A stretch of DNA of 64,000 nt, taken from contig NZ_JBELAU010000007.1 in assembly GCF_040253585.1 (NCBI RefSeq), positions 1-64,000 on the forward strand. The letters run 5' to 3'. The stretch comes from Emticicia sp040253585 (GTDB taxonomy: Bacteria > Bacteroidota > Bacteroidia > Cytophagales > Spirosomataceae). The notes beneath the pieces were generated by a model, which saw nothing but the letters and a program-made list of their open reading frames with translations, was not told the origin of the DNA and did no database searches. This document shows, piece by piece, positions 35,532 through 43,256 of the stretch (within the stretch, counting starts at the first letter, position 1; the number at the start of each line of letters is the position of its first letter). The position numbers and the translations under genes are program-made.

Positions 35532-36271
35532 TATGCTTCGCTTAAAACGCTGATGTTTTCAATAATAGGTTTCAATTCTTTCAATGATGTAAGCAAGCCA
35601 TCATTTCGGATAAACTTAAGCTGGTCGTATGTGTGTGTGCCATTTGTAACACCTAACGAAAGTCGGCAACCCGCTCTTACGCCTGATTTTAGGTCGGAAG
35701 GCGTATCACCAATATTGAGAACTTCATATGGGTCGGCTACACCCATTAGCTTCATGGCTTTTTGAATCATATAAGGCTCTGGGCGGCCTTTTTGCACTTC
35801 GTCGCTGGCGATAGAAACATCAATTACTGATTTGCCAGAAGTATTCACGTAGTTAAATTCTAAGCCGTCAAGCCAACCAAGCTTTTCGAGAATAATATTG
35901 GTTACTTTTCTGTAAAAACCAGTGGTTAGAGCTATTTTGATATTGTTTTTACGTAAAAAATCAAACATTTCTAAGCAACCTTCGGTAGGCAAAACATCGT
36001 TAAACTTATAGTGATCTTCGAGAATCAGTCGGAAATAATCGTACGAATAAACTACGTTTTCATCATATTCGGGATGGCTTTGTCCGATTCTTTCTTCCCA
36101 AAGAAGTCTAAAAACTTCGATTTTCGAGTAACCTTGCAATGCCAAGATTCGTTCTTCCGAAACCGTTAGGCCTGTTTCGGCACAGGCACGGGCAAAGCAG
36201 GTTTCAACCTCTTTTTTGTCTTGCACGGTTGTACCGGCCATGTCGAAAACAACTAATTTGATTGGTGACAT
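35531..36271 (-). CDS. Phosphonatase-like HAD hydrolase, TIGR03351-type
   Basis: A 246-residue HAD-superfamily enzyme. The nucleophile motif is DMAGTT (Asp10, Ala12 in place of the second Asp), the phosphonatase pattern. A cap-domain lysine (Lys50, in GYSKIEVF) sits where phosphonoacetaldehyde hydrolase forms its Schiff base. The usual HAD lysine is arginine (Arg163, in KGRPEP), again as in phosphonatases, and GDTPSD closes the site. It should cleave the C-P bond of phosphonoacetaldehyde or a close analogue. It is the first gene of a two-gene operon with the FAD oxidoreductase. Confidence 0.88.
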   Translation of the reverse strand: MSPIKLVVFDMAGTTVQDKKEVETCFARACAETGLTVSEERILALQGYSKIEVFRLLWEERIGQSHPEYDENVVYSYDYFRLILEDHYKFNDVLPTEGCLEMFDFLRKNNIKIALTTGFYRKVTNIILEKLGWLDGLEFNYVNTSGKSVIDVSIASDEVQKGRPEPYMIQKAMKLMGVADPYEVLNIGDTPSDLKSGVRAGCRLSLGVTNGTHTYDQLKFIRNDGLLTSLKELKPIIENISVLSEA

Positions 36272-36389
36272 TTTGATTGATTTTTGAGATGATATTTAGT
36301 CCACGACGCTCAATAGTCGGCAGTCAACGTTACTTTAAATATTTATTACAAAATACCGACGAATACGGGAGCCGATAGATTAATCGCAA

Positions 36390-36434
36390 CAAAGTAAATC
36401 TTTTAAAATTAGCTTGATTTTATGTAAATATGAA
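36390..36434 (-). promoter_or_regulatory. Possible Pho-box-like repeats upstream of the HAD-FAD operon
   Basis: On the minus strand: TTCATA (36434-36429), ATAAAA (36423-36418) and CTAATT (36412-36407) at 11-bp steps, a 9-bp gap, then TTACTTTG (36397-36390) as a -7 box. The geometry equals that at 26613 but the hexamers are degenerate in an AT-rich region. Confidence 0.3.
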
Positions 36435-36466
36435 TAAATTGTTAAGCTAATATTAGCTTTGAATAA

Positions 36467-36523
36467 TTAACAAATACTTAATAGAGGAAGTAGAAAACTT
36501 CGATTTTGGGACGCATACTTTTG
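36467..36523 (+). promoter_or_regulatory. Pho-box-like pair and -7 box upstream of the glutaminase-like gene
   Basis: TTAACA (36467-36472) and TTAATA (36478-36483) are 11 bp apart, and TACTTTTG (36516-36523) is a perfect -7 box 49 bp from the first hexamer. Transcription should begin near 36530, downstream of an in-frame TTG at 36506, which supports the ATG at 36539 as the real start. Confidence 0.5.
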
Positions 36524-36538
36524 CCGAAAAAACTAACA

Positions 36539-37333
36539 ATGGTTTTAACAAATACGGGCAGCCGACTCTCTCGAATTACAGATAATTATTTTGATTACTA
36601 TTTTGAAGAATTAAAGTTTTTCCTTGCTCCGCTTTTTGAATATAAGCAAGGAAATTGCCATAATGTTACACATTTTGCATCGTTGATTTTGCGAAGCTAC
36701 GGTGTGCAACATAATAAAATTTGGATTTATGCTCCCACACGCTACCGAGAAGATTCAAAACAGACCATTCAATTGTCTGACCCCAATAATATTTCGCCTA
36801 ATGGCTTGCTTACTTGGGGTTTTCACGTGGCTTTATTGCTGCAGTATGGGGGCAAAGAATTTGTATTTGATTTATTTCTTGATTCCGAAAAGCCATTGAC
36901 GATGGCCGAATGGCTCGAACGAATGCAAGCCCGAAAGTTTCGTGTCGATATTGAAAACCCTGATAACTACCTATTCTATACGCAAGCATCCGAAACCAAA
37001 AAGAATGGTTTGTTTACTGGTCAATATTTTGAGTACGAGGGGTTTTGTAAAGAGCAAAATTGGATGGCTAAAGGCTTGGCAATTAACGAAACTGCCGTAG
37101 AGTTTTACACAAAAAATTGGTTTCATTTTAACTACAAAACTTTATTGAGTGCTGATTATAAGTTATTTGTGGGGCGAGTGAATAATTTTGAATGTGTGCT
37201 TCGAGATAGCAAAACAAATAAGAAAATGACCGAAGAATTTCATCAAAAACATGCCAGTATCATTGATGAATATAGATTAGTTTATGAGAAAAATCTTGAA
37301 AAATGGATTGAGAAAATAGCCTCTTTTTTGTGA
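36539..37333 (+). CDS. Cytoplasmic protein-glutaminase-like Cys-His-Asp protein
   Basis: A 264-residue protein without signal peptide. It shows the Cys-His-Asp arrangement of the protein-glutaminase fold: Cys40 in QGNCHNVTHFASLIL, His96 in TWGFHVALLL and Asp111 in EFVFDLFLD, with a YGVQHNKIWIY strand between. Family members deamidate or transamidate glutamine side chains or free glutamine. The start follows from the -7 box at 36516. It sits in the divergent region of the HAD-FAD operon and has its own Pho-like site, so a role in the same response is inferred. I do not know its substrate, and the fold assignment rests on motif spacing alone. Confidence 0.6.
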   Translation: MVLTNTGSRLSRITDNYFDYYFEELKFFLAPLFEYKQGNCHNVTHFASLILRSYGVQHNKIWIYAPTRYREDSKQTIQLSDPNNISPNGLLTWGFHVALLLQYGGKEFVFDLFLDSEKPLTMAEWLERMQARKFRVDIENPDNYLFYTQASETKKNGLFTGQYFEYEGFCKEQNWMAKGLAINETAVEFYTKNWFHFNYKTLLSADYKLFVGRVNNFECVLRDSKTNKKMTEEFHQKHASIIDEYRLVYEKNLEKWIEKIASFL

Positions 37334-37465
37334 GTTTTACAAAAGAATTTACCAAACATGTTTAAACACGTTTAAAATGTAAACCTGTAAGTGCTTGATT
37401 GCTAAATACTTAATTTATATTTCGTTTAGTTCAATATATTTTCTATTTATTAAATCAGCAATAAT

Positions 37466-37552
37466 TTAACAAAATCCTAACAAACCCCTCAATTCCTTCA
37501 CAATAGCTTAAAATTAGCTTCATATTCAAGTCATAAGACATACTGACCTTTG
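37466..37552 (+). promoter_or_regulatory. Two sets of Pho-box-like repeats and -7 box upstream of susC
   Basis: Distal: TTAACA (37466) and CTAACA (37477), 11 bp apart. Proximal: TTAAAA (37508), TTCATA (37519) and GTCATA (37530), 11 bp apart, then a 9-bp gap and GACCTTTG (37545-37552). The proximal set has the same spacing, and the same -7 octamer, as the promoter at 26613. Confidence 0.5.
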
Positions 37553-37632
37553 CACCATCAAATTTTCAGCTTCCAAAATCTACTTTTTGCTGAAAACAAC
37601 ACGATAAACCCAAATAATTCTAATCATTTTTT

Positions 37633-40600
37633 ATGAACAAATCTCTACTCAAAACCAGATTTACTGGTTTCATCAGAATTTTGTTTTGTTTGTTGTTGGC
37701 CGTAATGTACGCCAATGCACAAAACCAAAGTGTAAGTGGTAAAATTTCTGCTCCAAACGGAGACCCAATTCCTGGGGTAAGTGTACTCGTGAAAGGTTCT
37801 AATCAAGGAACCAATTCGGATGCTGAAGGTAATTATAAACTATCAAATGTATCGGCTCGTTCGGTATTGGTTTTTTCAGCGATTGGCTTCATGACTGCTG
37901 AGCAAACCGTTGCTAATCAGTCTGTTATTAATGTTAGTTTACAAGAAGATACTAAAACATTGAACGAAGTAGTAGTGACTGCCCTCGGTATCAAAAAAGA
38001 TGCTCGTCGTATTGGTTACGCTCTTCAATCGGTTGATGGAGCATCTACAATCAAAGCACGTGAGCCAAATGCTATCAATGCCTTGGCTGGTAAAGTTGCT
38101 GGTTTGACAGTGGGTATTCAGCAAGAGATGTTACGCAAACCAAATATTTCATTGCGTGGAAATAGCGAGATTTTGTATGTAGTTGATGGTGTTCCGATAA
38201 ATTCTGATACATGGAATATCAGCCCTGATGATATTGAGTCTTATTCTGTATTGAAAGGGGCATCTGCATCGGCTTTGTATGGTTTCCGTGGAAAAAATGG
38301 GGCAATCTTGATTTCAACTAAGCGTGGAACGAAAGATAAGCGTGGTTTCTCAGTAGATGTAAACTCTTCAACGATGTTTGATAGAGGTTTTTATGCAATT
38401 CCGAAAGTACAAGACGAATATGGCCCAGGCGACCACGGACGCTATGCTTTTGGCGATGGAAAAGGTGGCGGTTTGAATGATGGAGATTATGATGGCGGTT
38501 GGGGACCAAAATTTGAAGGTCAACTCATTCCTCAATATGATAGCCCTATTGATCCAGCTACAGGAAAAAGAACTTCTACTCCGTGGGTTGCTCGTGGCAA
38601 AGACAATTTAGAGCGTTTCTTGCAAACAGGTATTTTATCGACAAATAATATTGCGGTTTCGTCGTCGGGCGATAAGTACAACTTACGTTTTTCTACTTCG
38701 CAAACATCACAACGTGGTATTGTGCCGAATACTAAATTGAATATAACCAACTTCAATTTGGCTTCTGACTATAAGTTTTCTAACAAACTTTCTTTCAATT
38801 CGAGCTTACAATATAACCGTCAATATACGCCAAATATTCCTGACGTAAACTACGGGCCAAACTCAATTATCTATAACATGACTCTTTGGGCGGGTGCTGA
38901 CTGGGATGTGGATGATATGCGTAATTATTGGCAGCCAGGTAAAGAAGGTATCCAACAAATCTATGCTGAATATCAACGCTATAATAATCCATATTTTATG
39001 AGTTATGAGTGGCTACGTGGACACCAAAAGTCTGACATTATCGGTCAAGCTGGATTGACTTATAAATTCACAGATTATTTAGAAGCAACAGTTCGTTCAC
39101 AAATTACTACTTGGAACTTGTTCCGTAACGAAAAAATGCCTTATTCGGCTGGTTCGTATGGCCGTGATGAGCGTCGTGGCGATTATCGTGAAGACCGTCG
39201 TAATTTGTTCGAGAATAATACCGATGTTTTGGTAAAATTCGATAAAGATTTATTTGCTGGTTTTAACACTAAAATTTGGGCTGGTGGAAACATTCGTACT
39301 TTCGAGTATAACTCACAATACGGTTCGACAGATTACTTGAATGTTCCAGGCTTGTATAATTTCAATAATTCATCAAATCCTGTTCGTACGGCCAATTTTG
39401 CTTCGGCAATGCGTGTAAATTCGGCGTATTATTCGGCTGACTTTTCTTATAAAAACTTATTGACCCTTTCAACAACTGGCCGTGTTGATAAACTTTCGAC
39501 GCTACCATCGGGTAATAATACTTTCTTTTATCCATCGGTTGCTCTTGCTACGGTTATTTCTGACTACGTGCGAGTACCTGAGCTTATTTCGTTCTTGAAA
39601 GTGCGTGCGTCGTATGCGAATGTAAAAGATGGTTTAACTCGTTCGACAATCGGTACAACGCCAGCCTTGACAGGTAATGGAAATCCGATAGGTTATGGTG
39701 ATCAATATTTTTCTCCTTATGATGGTCCAAGTTATTTAAACTCAGCCGTTTATTCAACGCCGTTTGCGTACAATAATCAGCCAGCGGGATATTTTACGGG
39801 TGCTTTAAATAATCCAAATTTACAACCAAGTTCTACTTCACAAACCGAAATAGGTCTTGATTTCAAAGTATTGAAAAATCGTCTGGGCTTCGACCTTACA
39901 TATTTTATCTCAAACGAAGGCCCAAGAATTTTCTCTTTGCCAATTTCAACAGCAACTGGTTATAGCTCTGCTTTAGTGAATGGTATCAAAACACAAAAAA
40001 CAGGCTGGGAACTGGCCATCACAGGCTCGCCGATTAAAACTGCCAATTTTAACTGGGATGTAGTAGCTAACTACTCAACTTTTAAAGAAGTTTTAACCGA
40101 AATTTACCCAGGCGTTGAAAACCTAAACACATTCTTTAAAGTTGGCGATAGATTGGATAAGTTTTATGGTAGTGCATTTGCTAAAACACCTGATGGACAG
40201 ATTATTAACGATGCTTCTGGTCGTCCAATCACAACACCTGTAGCTCAGTTTTTGGGTTATATCAATCCTAAATTTGTATTCGGTATCAATAATAGATTTA
40301 GCTACAAAAACATCAATATGAGTTTCCAATTTGATGGTCGTATCGGTGGAGTTATTTCTAACTATATTCAGCGTCAAACGTATCGTGGAGGCCGTCATAT
40401 TGGTACAACAACTGGCCAATTTGCCGAAGCTCGTTACCAAGATTATCTCGGCGTAAAAGCTTACGTTGGCGAAGGTGTTCAAATTTCAAATGGTGTTGCG
40501 ATCAAATACGATGCCGATGGAAAAATCACAAACTATGGCGAACTACAATATACTCTAAACGCAACTAAGCAATTTGTACAAGACTACGTAAGTCGTTATT

Positions 40601-40854
40601 ATAACACTGATGAAGGTAATCTAATGAGCCGTTCATTCGGAATGTTACGTGAAGTAGTATTGGGCTATACATTACCTGAAAAATGGTTTGGTAATAAAAT
40701 CAGAAATGCTTCAATCTCAGTAGTGGGTAGAAACTTATTATACTTTGCCGAGAAAAAAGACATCGACTTAAACCAGTACATCGGCGATGGTGGCTCTGGC
40801 TTACAAACCCCTTCAACTCGTAGATATGGTGTTAATTTGAATTTTACATTCTAA
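37633..40854 (+). CDS. susC: SusC-like TonB-linked outer-membrane transporter
   Basis: A 1073-residue SusC/RagA protein: signal peptide ending at YANAQ, carboxypeptidase-D-like regulatory domain (about 33-115; VSGKISAPNGDPIPGVSVLVKG), TonB box region near NEVVVTALGIKKDARR, plug (about 130-240; LRGNSEILYVVDGVPI, ALYGFRGKNGAILI) and a barrel ending RYGVNLNFTF. A SusD gene follows, so the pair forms a lid-and-barrel importer. The adjacent phosphonate genes, rather than glycoside hydrolases, suggest a phosphorus-containing ligand. The ligand is inferred from context only. Confidence 0.92.
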   Translation: MNKSLLKTRFTGFIRILFCLLLAVMYANAQNQSVSGKISAPNGDPIPGVSVLVKGSNQGTNSDAEGNYKLSNVSARSVLVFSAIGFMTAEQTVANQSVINVSLQEDTKTLNEVVVTALGIKKDARRIGYALQSVDGASTIKAREPNAINALAGKVAGLTVGIQQEMLRKPNISLRGNSEILYVVDGVPINSDTWNISPDDIESYSVLKGASASALYGFRGKNGAILISTKRGTKDKRGFSVDVNSSTMFDRGFYAIPKVQDEYGPGDHGRYAFGDGKGGGLNDGDYDGGWGPKFEGQLIPQYDSPIDPATGKRTSTPWVARGKDNLERFLQTGILSTNNIAVSSSGDKYNLRFSTSQTSQRGIVPNTKLNITNFNLASDYKFSNKLSFNSSLQYNRQYTPNIPDVNYGPNSIIYNMTLWAGADWDVDDMRNYWQPGKEGIQQIYAEYQRYNNPYFMSYEWLRGHQKSDIIGQAGLTYKFTDYLEATVRSQITTWNLFRNEKMPYSAGSYGRDERRGDYREDRRNLFENNTDVLVKFDKDLFAGFNTKIWAGGNIRTFEYNSQYGSTDYLNVPGLYNFNNSSNPVRTANFASAMRVNSAYYSADFSYKNLLTLSTTGRVDKLSTLPSGNNTFFYPSVALATVISDYVRVPELISFLKVRASYANVKDGLTRSTIGTTPALTGNGNPIGYGDQYFSPYDGPSYLNSAVYSTPFAYNNQPAGYFTGALNNPNLQPSSTSQTEIGLDFKVLKNRLGFDLTYFISNEGPRIFSLPISTATGYSSALVNGIKTQKTGWELAITGSPIKTANFNWDVVANYSTFKEVLTEIYPGVENLNTFFKVGDRLDKFYGSAFAKTPDGQIINDASGRPITTPVAQFLGYINPKFVFGINNRFSYKNINMSFQFDGRIGGVISNYIQRQTYRGGRHIGTTTGQFAEARYQDYLGVKAYVGEGVQISNGVAIKYDADGKITNYGELQYTLNATKQFVQDYVSRYYNTDEGNLMSRSFGMLREVVLGYTLPEKWFGNKIRNASISVVGRNLLYFAEKKDIDLNQYIGDGGSGLQTPSTRRYGVNLNFTF

Positions 40855-40871
40855 TAATTGTATGCCGTAAA

Positions 40872-40907
40872 ACATCTCCCTGCCTCATTAATGGGGTAGA
40901 GAGATGT
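40872..40907 (+). other. Hairpin between susC and susD
   Basis: Arms ACATCTC / GAGATGT extend inward with few mismatches to the central CATTAATG palindrome. No T-tract follows, so it is more likely an mRNA-stabilising or processing hairpin than a full terminator. Confidence 0.55.
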
Positions 40908-40942
40908 GAATCACATCAATAAAAACATTGACTTTCAAAAAA

Positions 40943-42538
40943 ATGAAGATAAATAAAATATTCGTATCAATTTTCGCAGTAGCAGCCCTGACTTTGGGCA
41001 GTTGCGAAAATACTTTCGAGGAACTCGAAAAGAATCCTAATAGTCCAGTAAATGTGCCAGCCTCGTTGGTGCTTCAAGGTGTTGAATCAGATATGTTCAA
41101 TAACATCGGCCGTCCGTTTAGTGCCGAAATGCGTTGGAATCAGTTTTATTGCTCAAACTATAATTATTACGCAACCAACGAATATACTTGGACATCAGGC
41201 TCAAACCACTACAATACGCTCAAAAACGTAATAAAAATGGAAGAGGAAGCCAAGCGTGCAGGTTTGGCCGATGTAAACGGTTACAGTGCTTTAGGTAAGT
41301 TTTTCCGTGCGTTTTTCTTTTATGAAATGACAATCCGCATGGGCGATTTGCCAATGAATGAGGCCTTGAAAGGTATCGAAAACATTTCTCCAAAATATGA
41401 TACTCAAAAAGCGATTTTCGTACAGGTGTTAAAATGGCTCGATGAAGCAAATACCGATATGACAGCATTAATTACGAAAGGTGAAGTTTCAGTAAGTGGA
41501 GATTTTTACTTTGGTGGTGATGTACGTAAGTGGCAAAAAGCCGTAAATGCTTACAAATTAAGAGTGTTGATAGCATTGAGCAAAAAAGAAGTTGATGCGG
41601 AATTAAACGTTAAAGCAAAGTTCTCAGAAATGTTGGCCAACCCAACGAAGTTTCCATTGTTGAGTAGCATCTCAGAAAGTTTGCAATACACTTACAATAA
41701 CTTCAATAAATACCCATCAAACCCAGATAATTTTGGTTTTGATGCCACTCGTCAAAATATGTCAAAGGCGTATGTAGAGCCACTTTCTATGATGAATGAC
41801 CCACGTGTGATGATTACTTGTGAGCCTGCAGGTGCAGAGTTGAAAGCAGGTAAAAAACCATCAGATTACAGTGCGTATGTGGGTGCATCATCTGCTGAAG
41901 ATTTGACAGATATGAGTGATAAAGCAGGCCGTAACAACGGTGCTGGTTTTGCTCCAGGACTCTATTCGTTCCAAAATCGTTACCGTTATTACCGCAATTA
42001 TGTTGCTGAAACTACATTTATTGTAGGCTATCCAGAAATGTGTTTCAATATTGCAGAAGCTTATCATTTGGGTTGGGCAGCTGGCGATGCAGAAGCATGG
42101 TACAAAAAAGGTATTCAAGCGTCAATGGATTTTTACGGTGTTAAAAATGGTTCAAATACCATGACTTATTCAAGAACTGGTGGCCGTGAAGCAGCAGATT
42201 TAGCCACATTTGCGATTGATTTTGATTTCGAGAAATACTATGCTCAAACATCGGTAAAATATGCAGGAAAAACAGTCAAAGGACAAGAACAGATCTTGAC
42301 TCAAAAATATTTGGCATTCTTCATGAATTCTGGAATGGAAGCATATTTTAACTGGCGTCGTACGGGTTTTCCTAAATTCTACACAGGTGTAGGAAACGGA
42401 AACTCGAACCGCATCGCTATCCGTTGGCAATATCCTCTTTCGGAGCGTACAACCAACGCAACTAATTATAAAGCAGCTATCGATAGTCAATTTGCAGGTA
42501 AAGATGACATTAACGATATGCTTTGGTTATTAAAGTAA
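40943..42538 (+). CDS. susD: SusD/RagB-like outer-membrane lipoprotein
   Basis: A 531-residue SusD-like substrate-binding lipoprotein. I place the start at the ATG at 40943, giving MKINKIFVSIFAVAALTLGSC with a clear lipobox (LGSC, Cys21); the in-frame TTG at 40928 is less likely. Helical TPR-like segments fit the family (YSALGKFFRAFFFYEMTIRMG, WLDEANTDM, MCFNIAEAYHLGWAAG), as does AYFNWRRTGFPKF near the C-terminus. It pairs with the SusC gene 88 bp upstream. It resembles the SusD-like_2 branch, which often handles non-glycan ligands, though I cannot test this. Confidence 0.9.
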   Translation: MKINKIFVSIFAVAALTLGSCENTFEELEKNPNSPVNVPASLVLQGVESDMFNNIGRPFSAEMRWNQFYCSNYNYYATNEYTWTSGSNHYNTLKNVIKMEEEAKRAGLADVNGYSALGKFFRAFFFYEMTIRMGDLPMNEALKGIENISPKYDTQKAIFVQVLKWLDEANTDMTALITKGEVSVSGDFYFGGDVRKWQKAVNAYKLRVLIALSKKEVDAELNVKAKFSEMLANPTKFPLLSSISESLQYTYNNFNKYPSNPDNFGFDATRQNMSKAYVEPLSMMNDPRVMITCEPAGAELKAGKKPSDYSAYVGASSAEDLTDMSDKAGRNNGAGFAPGLYSFQNRYRYYRNYVAETTFIVGYPEMCFNIAEAYHLGWAAGDAEAWYKKGIQASMDFYGVKNGSNTMTYSRTGGREAADLATFAIDFDFEKYYAQTSVKYAGKTVKGQEQILTQKYLAFFMNSGMEAYFNWRRTGFPKFYTGVGNGNSNRIAIRWQYPLSERTTNATNYKAAIDSQFAGKDDINDMLWLLK

Positions 42539-42565
42539 AAATTCAGCATCATAGGTTTAGTTCTC

Positions 42566-42595
42566 AAAAGCGGGGTTAGTTTTAACTCCGCTTTT
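42566..42595 (+). terminator. Hairpin terminator or attenuator between susD and the PhnZ-like gene
   Basis: A 13-bp stem (AAAAGCGGGGTTA / TAACTCCGCTTTT, with one G-U pair) and a 4-nt loop, followed by a broken T-rich run. The next gene starts 22 bp later with no visible promoter of its own, so partial read-through would set its level below susCD. Confidence 0.65.
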
Positions 42596-42617
42596 CTTTG
42601 ATTAAATTTTCAAGAAA

Positions 42618-43172
42618 ATGATACAAAATACAATTTTAGAAATTCGCCAACTCTTTGAAAATCAAGGAGATAATGAATATTACGGAGAAAATGTAAGTCA
42701 GTACGAACACGCCGCTCAAGCAGCCATACTTGCCAAACGACAAGGCTACGACGAAGAAGTACAGATTGCTGCCTTTTTACACGATATTGGGCATTTATTT
42801 ACTGCTCAAACAGAAGAAGAATTAATGGAGGTTTACGGTCGAAAAGACCACGAATCAGTAGCAGCTGACTGGCTACGTGAACGAGGTTTTAGCGAAAAAA
42901 TAGCTATTTTAGTCGAAAATCACGTCAATGCCAAGCGATACTTGACTTATATTGACGAAGATTATTATGAAGCACTTTCAGAAGCGAGTAAGCAAACCTT
43001 GATGTTTCAAGGAGGAAGAATGACTGAAAAAGAAGCCAAAAGCTTTGAACAAAACCCTTATTTTGAGCTTATTATAAAAATGCGTCGCTGGGACGAAGCC
43101 GCTAAAATTGAAAATATGAAGTTGCCCGAATTAGACCATTTCTTGACTCTCATTCAATCTTCATTCTCATAA
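42618..43172 (+). CDS. phnZ: PhnZ-like HD-domain mixed-valence di-iron oxygenase
   Basis: A 184-residue HD-domain protein of the phosphonate-associated type (TIGR03276-like). Against what I recall of PhnZ, the metal ligands are present: His31, His55-Asp56 (FLHDIGH), His78 (RKDHES), His102 (VENHVN) and Asp159 (RRWDEA). The substrate-site residues also align: Tyr21 and Glu24 (EYYGE), His59, Lys106, Ser124 and Arg156. PhnZ oxidatively cleaves (R)-1-hydroxy-2-aminoethylphosphonate to glycine and phosphate. It lies 79 bp after susD. The PhnY hydroxylase that normally supplies its substrate is not in the window. Confidence 0.82.
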   Translation: MIQNTILEIRQLFENQGDNEYYGENVSQYEHAAQAAILAKRQGYDEEVQIAAFLHDIGHLFTAQTEEELMEVYGRKDHESVAADWLRERGFSEKIAILVENHVNAKRYLTYIDEDYYEALSEASKQTLMFQGGRMTEKEAKSFEQNPYFELIIKMRRWDEAAKIENMKLPELDHFLTLIQSSFS

Positions 43173-43191
43173 AAAATAGATTTACAATTTG

Positions 43192-43236
43192 GTTATTGTG
43201 GCTTAATATTACGCTAATACACCACCTCTACTTTTG
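43192..43236 (+). promoter_or_regulatory. Pho-box-like repeats and -7 box
   Basis: GTTATT (43192), TTAATA (43203) and CTAATA (43214) at 11-bp steps, then a 9-bp gap and a perfect -7 box TACTTTTG (43229-43236). The spacing is identical to that at 26613 and 37508. It drives the choice-of-anchor-I gene, whose ATG is 20 bp downstream. Confidence 0.5.
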
Positions 43237-43256
43237 CAGAAAAATAACCAAATTAA

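Noticed and set aside
36506..36538. TTG start 11 codons upstream for the glutaminase-like gene
   Set aside because: The predicted transcription start from the perfect -7 box at 36516-36523 lies downstream of this TTG, so the ATG at 36539 is preferred.
37633..42538. Polysaccharide utilisation locus based on SusC/SusD
   Set aside because: No glycoside hydrolase, polysaccharide lyase or hybrid two-component sensor is nearby. The neighbours are phosphonate-type genes, so a glycan role is the less likely reading, though not excluded.
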